The notes: generated by a model from the letters alone, not told the origin. A DNA stretch of 64,000 nt from Anaerolineales bacterium (GCA_015075625.1 JABTTZ010000002.1:496001-560000), one strand, 5' to 3'; positions 49,252-58,725 are shown, numbered from the stretch's first letter. A program made the numbers and translations.

Positions 49252-50538
49252 ATGCACAGGCAAATCCTACGGCGGACAATGTACATAATGGTGTGGTTTG
49301 CCGTTATCTTAGCGATGGCAAGCCCTGTCGGCGTGCCAGCAAAGGCGCAAGACGGACGGCACTTGATCTATGCCGATAACTTCGATCACAATCTGGCGCG
49401 GTGGACGGTGGTCACCGGCGATTACACCCAGTTAAAGGTAGGGGATGGTGTCCTGCGCCTGACGATCACCGATGCAAATCAGGCGGGGTGGGTTGTTCCC
49501 AATGTAACTGTCCCCCGCAATGTCGTTGTTGAAGTAGAGCTAAACCCCGTCGGTGTGCCGGATGATGGGGCGTGGAATGCTGCTATCCTGCTGCGGGCAA
49601 GCTCGCAGAACATCAGCAGCACGCTCTATCACTTTGGGATCAATGGCACGGGGACATGGGAATTTCGCCGCCGAACCAAAGGCTTGGAATCCTATACAGA
49701 CCGCGTGCGCAGTGGGAAGTTGAGCAGCTTCAACGCGAAGTCCGTTCAAGCCCTCTCGGTGAGCGCTCAGGGGGATAGCTTCACCTTCACCGTGAATGGG
49801 GAGGTGGTCGGCACGTTTGAAGATACGTCCTTAGGGACGGATTTCAGCACTGAAACCTACATCGGTCTCATGGCGGGGACGTTCCAAAGCGCCAACCGCA
49901 GCATGGTTGAATACAGCAATTTGCGCGTTTACGAGACGGTTTCAGAAACCGTTGTGGGCAATGCCTTGCTCCGTGAAACCTTTCCAGAGGCGAATCCCAA
50001 CAAGTGGATCGTGGGGAAGAATTCGGATAGCAGTGCTGAAATTATTGCCAACACGCTTGTTTTTGGCGTGAATAAGCCCAATTTCATGCGTTGGAGCTAC
50101 CCGACGGGCATTGTTTTGCCGGGCGATGTGGATGTGGAGGTTTCGACGGCAGCGACCACCGCCACCTCAACGCAATGGAGCTATGGGCTTGGTGTGCGCG
50201 GCTACAAAAATGGCAGCGAGCTGTATTATTACCTCTTTGAGGTGCGCGGCACAGGCAGATTCACCTTTACCTTCCAAGAGCGTGCCACCGTCCAAGAGAC
50301 GCTCATCGGGGCGACGGCGCTCCCCAATTGGAATCAAGCAGGAGAGGCGAAACTGCGCATTGTGGCAAAGGGGAACACCTTCCAACTGTACTACAACAAT
50401 CAGCTGGTGGGCACGGCGCAGCATAGCCAGTTAAGCACGCAGACGGAATTTTTCCCCGTCTTGGTCTTTAGCTCGTTCAACAGCACCGACCCAGAAAAAG
50501 GCTACTTCCAGAACCTAACCGTTCATGAGGCGCAGTAA
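49252..50538 (+). CDS. Secreted protein with two laminin-G/DUF1080-like domains
   Basis: 428 residues. A Sec signal peptide ends near VPAKAQ. Two similar beta-sandwich halves follow (about 35-225 and 240-425), each with an opening F/NxxxxWxV motif (NFDHNLARWTVVTGD, ETFPEANPNKWIVGKN) and a closing LRVY/LTVHE. This is the concanavalin-like pattern of LamG or 3-keto-disaccharide hydrolase-like domains, so it probably binds or acts on carbohydrate. No catalytic residues can be assigned. The ATG follows GGAGGCGAGG; serA lies 8 bp downstream. Confidence 0.72.
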   Translation: MHRQILRRTMYIMVWFAVILAMASPVGVPAKAQDGRHLIYADNFDHNLARWTVVTGDYTQLKVGDGVLRLTITDANQAGWVVPNVTVPRNVVVEVELNPVGVPDDGAWNAAILLRASSQNISSTLYHFGINGTGTWEFRRRTKGLESYTDRVRSGKLSSFNAKSVQALSVSAQGDSFTFTVNGEVVGTFEDTSLGTDFSTETYIGLMAGTFQSANRSMVEYSNLRVYETVSETVVGNALLRETFPEANPNKWIVGKNSDSSAEIIANTLVFGVNKPNFMRWSYPTGIVLPGDVDVEVSTAATTATSTQWSYGLGVRGYKNGSELYYYLFEVRGTGRFTFTFQERATVQETLIGATALPNWNQAGEAKLRIVAKGNTFQLYYNNQLVGTAQHSQLSTQTEFFPVLVFSSFNSTDPEKGYFQNLTVHEAQ

Positions 50539-50546
50539 ACCCGCCT

Positions 50547-52133
50547 ATGCAGCATACCATTGTGGTGGCAACGGCGCTGACGGAAACTGCCCTCGATGCC
50601 CTGGACAAGGCAAAAAATATTGAGGCACAGATCGTTGCCCCCGAACGAAATCGTGTTTTGCGGGCGCTTCCAACGGCAGATGCGCTGATCACCCGCGACG
50701 AGATGATCATTGACGCCGAAGTGATCGACGCTGGAAAACGCTTGAAGGTGATTGGGCGGGCGGGTGTTGGCTTGACCGGAATCGACGTGGAGGCGGCGAC
50801 GGCGCGGGGGGTGATCGTGATGAATACCCCCGGCGCAAACGCCATCTCCACCGCCGAATACACCTTTGCCCTCATGTTGGCGCTTTGCCGACAGGTTATC
50901 CCCGCCCATCAGGAAGTTGCCCGCAGCGTCTGGGCGCGGCAGGCGCATCTCGGCAGCGAACTGTATGGAAAAACGTTGGGGCTGGTTGGCTTAGGGCGTG
51001 TGGGGAAACACGTGGCGGCGCGGGCGGTGGCGTTTGGGATGAACGTCCTCGCCTTCGACCCCTACATTGCCGAGGCGCAAATCACCGACCCGCGCCTGAA
51101 ACTCGTTGGGCTGGATGAAGTCCTCTCCCGCAGCGATTGGATTTCGCTTCACTGCGCCGTCACCCCAGAGACCTATCACCTTCTAAATGAAGAAACGCTG
51201 CGCATGGTCAAGTCCGGGGCGCGGATCATCAACGCCGCGCATGGCAGCATCCTTGACGAGAAGGCATTGGCGGCGGCGCTCAAGAGTGGGCATGTGGCGG
51301 GGGCGGCGGTGGATGTCTTTGCCCATGAGCCGCCGACTGATTCCCCCCTCATCGGCTTGCCCCATGTCATTCACACTCCCCATATGGGGGATTCCACCGT
51401 CGAGGCACAGCACGATCTCAGTATGCAGATCGTCCGCCAAGTGATCGATGCCCTAAACGGCACGGATTACCGAAACGCGGTGAACATGCCCTTCATCCCC
51501 GGACGGGATTTTGAGGGCGTTGCCCCCTATCTGATTTTGGCAGAGCGCATCGGGACACTTCACCATCACCTTGCCAAAGGGCGCATCCGGCGCGTGGCGG
51601 TGGAATACAAAGGGGATGAGATTGAGGGGCTGGTGAAGCCGCTCACCGTCGCCTTGCTAAAGGGCTTGCTCTCCCCTGTCTTAGGCGACGCTGTAAATTA
51701 CATCAATGCCCCCCTTGTGGCGATGGAACGCGGGATTCATGTCACCCAAACAAAGGGCTTGGATGTGATGGATTACACGAATCTGGTGAGTTGTCAAACG
51801 CATTGGGAAGGGAGCGGGCAGCAGGTGATCAGTGGGGCGCTGTTCAACCGCCGTGAGCCACACATCGTCCAGATCAACAGCTACCGTTCCGATTTTATCC
51901 CCTCTGGGGTGCTGCTCATTTTCGGGGGGTATGACCGCCCAGGCGTGATTGGGCGGATTGGCACGCATGTTGCCGAATTGGGCATTAATATTGCCGATTG
52001 GCGCACGGGGCGTGCCGAAAAGGGCGGGCAAACACTGACCGTCTTGACTCTTGATCAACCTTTTAGCGAAGCGCAGTTGGACGATTTTCGCAAACTGGAT
52101 GGTGTCCGCCACGCCCATCAGATGATCTTATAG
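50547..52133 (+). CDS. serA: D-3-phosphoglycerate dehydrogenase
   Basis: A 528-residue enzyme of serine synthesis, oxidising 3-phosphoglycerate with NAD. The Rossmann motif GLVGLGRVGKHVA, the catalytic Arg/Glu/His set (INAAHGSILDE, AAAVDVFAHEPP, HTPHMGDST) and the D-2-hydroxyacid dehydrogenase fold are complete. A type-I-like intervening domain and a C-terminal ACT domain (GVLLIFGGYDRPGVIGRIGTHV) give the long form, with allosteric serine control expected. Full length. Confidence 0.95.
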   Translation: MQHTIVVATALTETALDALDKAKNIEAQIVAPERNRVLRALPTADALITRDEMIIDAEVIDAGKRLKVIGRAGVGLTGIDVEAATARGVIVMNTPGANAISTAEYTFALMLALCRQVIPAHQEVARSVWARQAHLGSELYGKTLGLVGLGRVGKHVAARAVAFGMNVLAFDPYIAEAQITDPRLKLVGLDEVLSRSDWISLHCAVTPETYHLLNEETLRMVKSGARIINAAHGSILDEKALAAALKSGHVAGAAVDVFAHEPPTDSPLIGLPHVIHTPHMGDSTVEAQHDLSMQIVRQVIDALNGTDYRNAVNMPFIPGRDFEGVAPYLILAERIGTLHHHLAKGRIRRVAVEYKGDEIEGLVKPLTVALLKGLLSPVLGDAVNYINAPLVAMERGIHVTQTKGLDVMDYTNLVSCQTHWEGSGQQVISGALFNRREPHIVQINSYRSDFIPSGVLLIFGGYDRPGVIGRIGTHVAELGINIADWRTGRAEKGGQTLTVLTLDQPFSEAQLDDFRKLDGVRHAHQMIL

Positions 52134-52139
52134 GCTCAC

Positions 52140-52298
52140 CTCAGTATCTAGCCATAAATTAACTGGTTAACCATAGGGGCAAGCCCTCACCCCCTATCCC
52201 CCTCTCCCGCTGCGTGGGAGAGGGGGATAACGTCTTTTTCGGGAGGGGCGCTGCCCCTCCCTCACCCCTCTCTGCCGAATTTATGGATAGGCGCTTAG
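52140..52298. mobile_element. MITE-like type-B element (159 bp)
   Basis: Inverted termini of 21 nt at 52140-52160 and 52278-52298 share the core ATAAATT preceded by CTAGCC or CTATCC and begin CTCAG/CTAAG, the same layout as the element at 28492. The interior holds hairpins CTCTCCCGCTGCGTGGGAGAG and GGGAGGGGCGCTGCCCCTCCC. No coding content. Confidence 0.62.
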
Positions 52299-52364
52299 TA
52301 ACTATTGGCGCAAATTCGCCTTAGGGCTGTATACCTCGCCCCTGTAGGACGTCCGCACCGATCC

Positions 52365-52420
52365 CCGCCCACCGCGAAAGCGGCGGGCTAAAGATAACCA
52401 CCCCTACGGGGCTTAGAAGA
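52365..52420 (-). repeat. Type-A palindromic repeat
   Basis: CCGCCCACCGCGAAAGCGGC, then GGGCTAAAGATAACCACCCC and TACGGGGCTT, in minus orientation, downstream of the type-B element and between serA and the convergent oxidoreductase gene. Confidence 0.65.
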
Positions 52421-52469
52421 CAAAAGACGCGGTACGGCTGGCGCATACCACGCGCCCCCACCGATGACC

Positions 52470-53357
52470 TTACTTCCCCACCCGCACTCCAGCGCGGCGC
52501 TCTAAGACACTTAGCACAGCGGAATTATCGAGTTCCCCTTCGCCCGCCTCAATCATCGCCTGAAAAAGGTCTTGGGTTACGGCGCTCAGCGGCAGCGGGA
52601 CATCGTAAGCGGCTGCCGTCTCGCCAATAATCCGCAAATCTTTCAACTGCATCCGTGCCTTAAAGCCCGGCTCACGGTTGCCCTCTTGCAAGCGCTGCGG
52701 CTTGACATCCAGCGTCCAACACTGCGCCGCGCCACCTTTGATCGCCTCCACCACGCGGAAGGGATCGACGCCCGCTTTTTCGGCAAGAACGAGCAGTTCA
52801 CCCATTGCCACCATCTGGGCGGCAACCATAATCTGGTTACAGGCTTTGGCAATCTGCCCCGCCCCCGCCCCGCCGACCAATGTCCAGCTTTTGCCCATCG
52901 CCTCAAAGAGCGGAATCGTTTGCTGAAACGCCCCCTCTGTGCCGCCCACCATAAAGACGAGCGTCCCATTCACCGCCCCAAGCTGACCGCCGCTCACGGG
53001 CGCATCAAGGGCATCAACGCCGCGTGCTGCCAACGCCGCCGCAATGTGTCGCGCTGTTTCCGGCTTGATCGTGCTGTTATCCATGACGATCATCCCCGGA
53101 CGTGCCGCCGTGATGATTCCCCCTTCGCCCAACACAACGGCTTCCACGTCGGGCGAATCGGGCAAATTTGTGCAGACAATATCCACCTGCGCGGCAAGCT
53201 CGGCGGGGGAATGGGCTTCGGCTGCCCCCGCTGCCACAAGCTCGTTCACAATGGCTCGGCTGCGGTTGTGAACAACTACCTCAAAGCCCGCTTTTAAGAG
53301 ATTGCGCACCATTGGCGCACCCATCAACCCCAAACCAATATAACCCACACGCATCAT
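52470..53357 (-). CDS. NAD-binding 6-phosphogluconate/3-hydroxyisobutyrate-dehydrogenase family protein
   Basis: 295 residues from the ATG at 53357. The N-terminal Rossmann motif YIGLGLMGAPMVRNLLKAG is typical, followed by DAPVSGGQLGA, the catalytic Lys in GQIAKACNQIMVA, and the C-terminal KDLRIIGETAAAYDVPLPL. Members reduce tartronate semialdehyde or oxidise 3-hydroxyisobutyrate and related beta-hydroxyacids; which one is not decidable. AAGGGGGG upstream supports either of two adjacent ATGs; an upstream GTG (53363) is less likely. Confidence 0.88.
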   Translation of the reverse strand: MMRVGYIGLGLMGAPMVRNLLKAGFEVVVHNRSRAIVNELVAAGAAEAHSPAELAAQVDIVCTNLPDSPDVEAVVLGEGGIITAARPGMIVMDNSTIKPETARHIAAALAARGVDALDAPVSGGQLGAVNGTLVFMVGGTEGAFQQTIPLFEAMGKSWTLVGGAGAGQIAKACNQIMVAAQMVAMGELLVLAEKAGVDPFRVVEAIKGGAAQCWTLDVKPQRLQEGNREPGFKARMQLKDLRIIGETAAAYDVPLPLSAVTQDLFQAMIEAGEGELDNSAVLSVLERRAGVRVGK

Positions 53358-53376
53358 AACCACCCCCCTTTATGTA

Positions 53377-53545
53377 GTTAGTATCTATCCGTAAATTATA
53401 GGTAACGTTTAGGGCAAACCCTCACCCCCTGCGACCCGCCTTCGGCGTGTATCCGCTCCCACTGGGAGAAGGGGGAATCCATTTTTTGAGGGGGCTTCCC
53501 CTCAAACTTCCCCTTTCGATGAATACGAGGTGAACAAATCCAACT
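53377..53545. repeat. Type-B left end fused to a two-hairpin repeat
   Basis: The 21-nt type-B terminus lies at 53377-53397 with TATCCGTAAATT, followed by GGTAACGTTTAGGGC, also seen at 28514. The rest (53400-53545) is homologous to 38055-38215 in opposite orientation, with hairpins such as CTCCCACTGGGAG and GGGGCTTCCCC. No right terminus is found, so the element is truncated or chimeric. Confidence 0.55.
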
Positions 53546-53565
53546 GCGTAAGGTGAGTTATTTAC

Positions 53566-54933
53566 CTATTCGCCGCGTGCTAGTTGCCGCGCAAATGCCT
53601 GATGTGCCTCAATGATGGGTGGCAGATCAAGCGTCGTGAGGACGCCCTTTGCCACGATCACCCGCCCGTGAATCAGGCTGTAGCTAACCTGTGTTGGGGC
53701 GCAAAAAACAAGCGCTGCCAGCGGATCGTGAAGCGCCCCCGTATAGCCGATCTGGTTGAGGTCAAAGGCGACGACATCCGCCGCCATGCCGGGGGCAAGC
53801 TGCCCAATCTTCGTATAGCCAAGCGCTGCCGCCCCACCCCGCGTGGCAATTCGCAGGGCGTTCCGTGCGCTCAGCGCGGCTGGATCACCCGGGGTCTCTT
53901 TGACCCGCGCCACAAGCATCGCCAGCCGTGCCTCGTTGATCAGGTGGGCGGCGTCGTTCGAGGCAGAGCCATCCACCCCCAAGCCGACGCGCACGCCCGC
54001 CTTAAGCATCGCCCGAATCGGCGCGATCCCCGACGCCAAGCGAAGGTTGCTCCCCGGACAGTGGGCAACACCCGTCCCCGTCTGTCCAAAGAGAGCAATC
54101 CCCTCCGTAGAGAGGCATACACAATGAGCGTGCCACACATCCTCCCCCACCCACCCCAACGATTCGGCATAGTGGGCAGGGTCTTTCCCGAACCGTTCAA
54201 GACTATAGGCAACATCGCCCACCGTCTCGGCAAGGTGGGTGTGCAGGCGGACGCCATAGCTCCGCGCCAGCACTGCTGCCTCGCGCATCAAGCCTTCGCT
54301 GACGGTGAACGGCGAACAAGGGGCGACGGCGATCTTCAGCATGGCAAAGGGATCGGCATCGTGGTAGGTCTCGATCAGCCGTTGTGTTTCGCGCAGAATG
54401 GCTGGCTCAGCTTCGACAACGCGATCCGGTGGTAGCCCGCCTTGACTCTCGCCAACGCTCATGCTGCCGCGTGTGGGGTGAAAGCGGATACCAATCTGCT
54501 GCGCCGCTTGAATCGCATCATCCAAGCGGACACCGTTGGGGTAAATGTAAAGGTGATCGGTTGTTGTGGTGCAGCCAGAAAGGATCAATTCCGCCATTGC
54601 CACCAGCGCCGAGGTGGTGATCATGGGGGGAGTGAGCCGCGCCCACATGGGGTAGAGCGTCCGTAGCCAATCAAACAGTTCGGCGTTTTGGGCAGTGACT
54701 CGCGTCAGGCTTTGGTACATGTGGTGGTGGGTGTTCACCAATCCGGGCAAGACAACATGATCACGAAGATCAATGACCTGATCGGCATCATGGGCAAGCG
54801 GGATCAAGTCGGCTGTTGTTCCCACCGCCTCAATGAGGTGATCGCGGAGGATGAGCGCCCCATCAGGGATTTCCCGTTCGGCATCGTCAAAAGTGGCGAG
54901 GAGGAGGGCGTTTTTTAGGAAAAGTTTGGGCAT
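53566..54933 (-). CDS. 8-oxoguanine deaminase-type amidohydrolase
   Basis: A 455-residue metal-dependent hydrolase of the amidohydrolase superfamily. Metal ligands are in NTHHHMYQ (69-71), HTHLAE, and the C-terminal GVDGSASND, with the HAHCV His. The segment RGSMSVGESQGGLPPD is characteristic of the 8-oxoguanine deaminase branch, which converts 8-oxoguanine to urate. Guanine or S-adenosylhomocysteine deaminases are alternatives. It would help remove oxidised purine. Monocistronic. Confidence 0.84.
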   Translation of the reverse strand: MPKLFLKNALLLATFDDAEREIPDGALILRDHLIEAVGTTADLIPLAHDADQVIDLRDHVVLPGLVNTHHHMYQSLTRVTAQNAELFDWLRTLYPMWARLTPPMITTSALVAMAELILSGCTTTTDHLYIYPNGVRLDDAIQAAQQIGIRFHPTRGSMSVGESQGGLPPDRVVEAEPAILRETQRLIETYHDADPFAMLKIAVAPCSPFTVSEGLMREAAVLARSYGVRLHTHLAETVGDVAYSLERFGKDPAHYAESLGWVGEDVWHAHCVCLSTEGIALFGQTGTGVAHCPGSNLRLASGIAPIRAMLKAGVRVGLGVDGSASNDAAHLINEARLAMLVARVKETPGDPAALSARNALRIATRGGAAALGYTKIGQLAPGMAADVVAFDLNQIGYTGALHDPLAALVFCAPTQVSYSLIHGRVIVAKGVLTTLDLPPIIEAHQAFARQLARGE

Positions 54934-55018
54934 GATAAATAGTGCTGAGTCTTTGTGTAGGGGCGCATGGAGATGCGCCCGTCTGTGATAGGTAGAGTGA
55001 TCGGTGGCTTAGCTGTGG

Positions 55019-55819
55019 CTACGGAATTACCGGTATCGCGCCGCGCCCTATGGTTTTGACTAAATCGGCACGCATCCAGCCCTGAATGGCTTTCGTCTCA
55101 TAGGCGTGGACGAAATACCACGTCGATGCTTTGTTGCGCCCGATGATCACATAAAGCTGCCCTAGTTCGGCAAGAAGGACGCTCTGGGCGTCTTCCATTG
55201 GGGCGCTGCGCAGATTCACGCGGTAGTTGTTGATCCGCGCAAAGGGTGGGAAGGCTGTTCCCGTATCAGGGAGTTTCAGATAGGGTCCGTAAAGGCGAAT
55301 GTTCTTGAAATTTGTCCACCCATACACCGTCTCCGCCCCTTTTGGTAGGCGCACTTCATACCACCCGCGCTGCCTATCCACGCCGATCACATCCATCACT
55401 TCGCCATCGGTGGCAGTGTAGACGAGCGGGTATGCCTTATCTGGACCCAAGCGGATGTACGCTGTCGCCTCTAGAAAAAAGGCGAGAATCGGGGCATCGT
55501 TTTCGGTGTTTGACAGGTCGCGGGCATCCCCGCTGAGCGTGACAAAGCGGGTATTGATCCAACCGACGCCATAGGCGGTGCGCACTTGCAACCAGGTTGC
55601 CCGCAGATCACGCCCCACCGCGTTGACCGTCTCCCCTTTTGTCAACACGCCAAGAATTGTCCCAATGGCGTAGGGTCCCCGCCGGATATGCAGTTCGGGG
55701 ACGTTCACCGTTGCCCTGACGCTCACCGGACCAACCGCTGCCGCTGGTGAGGGAAAAGCCGCCACGCCGAGGGCAACAAGAAAGGCAAAAACACTTAAGA
55801 GAATCACTTTACGAGACAT
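55019..55819 (-). CDS. Secreted protein with SH3-like domains
   Basis: 266 residues with a clear Sec signal peptide (MSRKVILLSVFAFL ... FPSPAAA). Bacterial SH3 repeats follow: LHIRRGPYAIGTILGVLTKGETVNAVGRD at about 50, a second near 130 (AYIRLGPDKAYPLVYTATDGEVM), and a third degenerate one (YRVNLRSAPMEDAQSVLLAELGQ). Such modules bind cell-wall peptides or glycans. No enzymatic domain is attached. It lies just downstream of a PP2C phosphatase gene on the same strand. Confidence 0.8.
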   Translation of the reverse strand: MSRKVILLSVFAFLVALGVAAFPSPAAAVGPVSVRATVNVPELHIRRGPYAIGTILGVLTKGETVNAVGRDLRATWLQVRTAYGVGWINTRFVTLSGDARDLSNTENDAPILAFFLEATAYIRLGPDKAYPLVYTATDGEVMDVIGVDRQRGWYEVRLPKGAETVYGWTNFKNIRLYGPYLKLPDTGTAFPPFARINNYRVNLRSAPMEDAQSVLLAELGQLYVIIGRNKASTWYFVHAYETKAIQGWMRADLVKTIGRGAIPVIP

Positions 55820-55950
55820 GGCGATTTCCTTCCCACCCTGTGGGCATCGTCCATTCTAGAGGCACAGCCTCGATCATAGATCGGGATTGAAGGAGGCGCA
55901 ACCGCCCGCCCCTTTTGCTTGAGCGAGCGATCCCGAGAGGACAGGTTGGT

Positions 55951-56862
55951 CTAGGCGGGGAGATCAGTGGGCTGCACGGCGATGACAACCACCGTTGCAT
56001 TGTCTTCCGCCCCGCGTGCATTGACAAGAGTGATCAACTCACGGCTTGCTTCGTCGGGGTCAGGCGTTTGCAAGACGATCTCGGCAATTTCTTCGGGTGA
56101 GATATGGCGGGTTAGCCCATCCGAACAGAGGACGAGGCGATCTCCGGGGCGAATCGTGCGGGCATAGAGATCAATATCAACATCCAAACCCTGCCCCAAC
56201 GCCCGATACAAAACATGTCCCATCGGGTGATGTTTCGCTTGGGCGCGGGTGATGTGTCCTGAGGCAACCAGCGCTTCGACAAAGGAGTGATCGACGGTTA
56301 CTTGGGCAATCGTCCCGTCGATATGAGCAACAAGGTAGGCGCGGCTGTCCCCCACATGGGCAAGAAGGACGCGGTTTCCCCGCACAAGGGCAACCGTTGA
56401 GGTTGTCCCCATCCCTTTTTTGGCGGTGTCTTTTTGCGCCTCAAAGACAGAGCGATTCGCCAACAAAATGGCATCGCGCAGCTTCGTGTGTAGTTCATCT
56501 TCGGGAAGCGCCTGAAGATCAACGGCGCTGTTTTCCTCCCCATCGGACTCCTGATGAAAGAAGGTGCGCACGGCATCAACGGTCAGTTGGCTGGCAACCT
56601 CTCCCGCCGCCGCCCCGCCCATCCCATCCGCCACCAAGCCAATAACCACGCCATTGTAGGCAAAAACCCCTACGTTGTCCTCGTTGTTCGTGCGCACTTG
56701 CCCCACCGTTGTGTGAGCGCCCGCCCGCGCCATGATCCCAAAATCGTCATCGGGGATGATCAACGGTGCGCCACATGCTTCACAGACATGCGCATCGGCA
56801 CTGTTTAAGGTATTGCAGCGCAAACAGATCAAGGGTTCGCCGGTTGTGGGATGTCGCTGCAC
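55951..56862 (-). CDS. PP2C-type Ser/Thr phosphatase with N-terminal zinc ribbon
   Basis: A 303-residue phosphatase. An N-terminal ribbon has CLRCNTL and CEACGAP. The PP2C motifs are complete: ARAGAHTTVGQVRTNNEDN, GLVADGMGGAAAGEVAS (metal Asp), LAHVGDSRAYL, LCSDGLTRHISPEEI and EDNATVVVIAV. Members reverse Ser/Thr kinase signalling; a partner kinase is not in the window. Zinc-ribbon PP2C proteins are known in Chloroflexota and Actinobacteria. Confidence 0.92.
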   Translation of the reverse strand: MQRHPTTGEPLICLRCNTLNSADAHVCEACGAPLIIPDDDFGIMARAGAHTTVGQVRTNNEDNVGVFAYNGVVIGLVADGMGGAAAGEVASQLTVDAVRTFFHQESDGEENSAVDLQALPEDELHTKLRDAILLANRSVFEAQKDTAKKGMGTTSTVALVRGNRVLLAHVGDSRAYLVAHIDGTIAQVTVDHSFVEALVASGHITRAQAKHHPMGHVLYRALGQGLDVDIDLYARTIRPGDRLVLCSDGLTRHISPEEIAEIVLQTPDPDEASRELITLVNARGAEDNATVVVIAVQPTDLPA

Positions 56863-57004
56863 TGTGTTCTTGCCTCTGCTTGCGGATGAATCAATATAGG
56901 CTTTTGAGCGTGTTTACACAATGCTTTAGATTGTACAGAAATAGCCGTTTGGTGCAACTAAGTACAAGCAAACGATTCGTTGGGGGTGGTTGATGGGACG
57001 GTGA

Positions 57005-57117
57005 GTCAAAGACCTCCTATCCCCCCTGCTCCCTTTCCCCGCACGCGAAGAAAGGGGGAGAACTCACTCTCCCTCAGCCGTTTACGGGCGGTGGTGCGGA
57101 CGCCCTATAGCGCGCCC
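57005..57117. repeat. G/C two-hairpin repeat remnant
   Basis: TCCTATCCCCCCTGCTCCC, then CTTTCCCC paired with GAAAGGGGGAG, in the 255-bp gap between the two minus-strand genes, resembling 33240-33315. No gene. Confidence 0.5.
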
Positions 57118-58725
57118 CTACTTCTTGATCCACCCCCCCCATTCCTTGCTGAGTGTCTTCAGATTTTTGCCAGTGGCAATTTCCAGCGCCTTCGGAAAAT
57201 CATGATCGCGGGCGAGGGCGGTATGCACACGGATAAACGCCTCGTCGCCATAGGTCAGTTTTAGCCAATTGATGAAGGTCGCCCCCACATAATAGGGATA
57301 CGGATAGCCACTTCCATCAGGGGGCAGCGGCGGGACGCCAAAAGCGAGATCGGGCGGATCGTAAGCGATCATAAACGATCTAACCAATGTTTCGGGGTCG
57401 CTTTCGGGGATGCCCTCAAAAAAGCGGGCGCTTCCCTCCATCCAAAATTTTGGGGCGTGTTCGCGCACACTTTGGTATTGAAAGAGGTGCGTCAATTCGT
57501 GGCGGATGATTGACTGCCCCGTGAAGGCAATCGAATCATAGATCATGACTACTGCCCCGCCCCACTGCCCACTTGCCAAACCAATAAATTCATCGCTGAA
57601 TTCCGGCGGCGACCAATCGTCAAAGTCCCGTTGACGGTTATAAACGACAATACGCGGCTCGTAAAGGAGCCTGTAACCAAATGCCTTCTCCAAAATGGCA
57701 AAGCTATCGTCCGTCGCCTTTGCCAGCGCCGCAATGTTCGCCGCTGACTGGTCATAGGTAAACAGAACGGCTCGTTTCGTTGCGGTGCGCGTCCATTGAT
57801 GGAATTTCGCGTCGGTATATTCGTTGTAGGCGATGTCCGTCCGCCACTGCCGCCCGTTGCGATCTGTAAACACCCACCAACTGGCGAACTGCTGCCAGGG
57901 GATTTGCAGCCCCATCTGGCGATTCCAGCGGAATTCCAAGTCCAGCGGTTCGCCCACTTTTTTTGTTGCCACCCGAACGCGGTAATCGTATTGCAAAATG
58001 CCATTGTTCTGGGTCAGGTAAAAGCGTGCGTCCTGAATGGGAACATCGGGAGTCAGACTCACCCGAAAAATCGCTTCTGTCGGAAAATCACTCTCAAACG
58101 ATTGCTCGGCTACCATGAGGGGGAGATCGTCGCGCCGTTCGGCGGTGACCGCCTCAGTCACCTTGAAGGTCTGTTCGGCGCTTTCCACCACAGAGCCATC
58201 CGCCAGCGTTAGCCGCCAGCGGTAAAGGACGCGATCTTCGTGGGTGGGCATTTTATCAACGCCCATCGTATATTGGATCGGCTGGCGGAGGGGTTCGCCA
58301 ATCGTCTGGACGGGGACTGCCGCTTTCACCTCGCCGCCTGTGTTGCTTTGGGGGAAGGTATAACGAAGCTGGATTCCGGTGATTTTCTGTGTGCGGGGGG
58401 TCACCCGCGCTACAAAGGTGATTCGTTTGGCGGCGTATTTGGAGGTCAGCGAATCAAAGGTGAGCGCGTCGCCTTCGGCAAGGGGTGTTTGTGAGGGGGC
58501 GGGGGTAACGCTCACCCCTTCAGCAACAGCGGTTGTCGGCAATGTTGGCAAGGGAGGTGACGTTGGGGTAGGGGTAGAGCGTGGTACGCGAGTGACAATC
58601 TGAGTGACAAAGACCTGCGCTGTGGGGACAGGCTGCCTTGCCCCCCCACCCGATGAACATCCCATCGCAGTCAGAATAAGAATGAACAGGGCTAGGCGAA
58701 GCAGTGTATTGCCCTTCAGGGTCAT
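57118..58725 (-). CDS. Gluzincin-type metalloprotease lipoprotein
   Basis: 535 residues from the ATG at 58725, giving a lipoprotein signal with Cys23 in TAMGCSS. A Pro/Thr stalk follows, then a beta-rich region (about 70-290) and a peptidase domain with zinc motif HELTH (His409, Glu410, His413) and a downstream EGSARFFEG with the third ligand. This is the MA-like clan of gluzincins, usually acting on extracellular peptides. The true substrate is unknown. Located outside the membrane, lipid-anchored. Confidence 0.86.
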   Translation of the reverse strand: MTLKGNTLLRLALFILILTAMGCSSGGGARQPVPTAQVFVTQIVTRVPRSTPTPTSPPLPTLPTTAVAEGVSVTPAPSQTPLAEGDALTFDSLTSKYAAKRITFVARVTPRTQKITGIQLRYTFPQSNTGGEVKAAVPVQTIGEPLRQPIQYTMGVDKMPTHEDRVLYRWRLTLADGSVVESAEQTFKVTEAVTAERRDDLPLMVAEQSFESDFPTEAIFRVSLTPDVPIQDARFYLTQNNGILQYDYRVRVATKKVGEPLDLEFRWNRQMGLQIPWQQFASWWVFTDRNGRQWRTDIAYNEYTDAKFHQWTRTATKRAVLFTYDQSAANIAALAKATDDSFAILEKAFGYRLLYEPRIVVYNRQRDFDDWSPPEFSDEFIGLASGQWGGAVVMIYDSIAFTGQSIIRHELTHLFQYQSVREHAPKFWMEGSARFFEGIPESDPETLVRSFMIAYDPPDLAFGVPPLPPDGSGYPYPYYVGATFINWLKLTYGDEAFIRVHTALARDHDFPKALEIATGKNLKTLSKEWGGWIKK

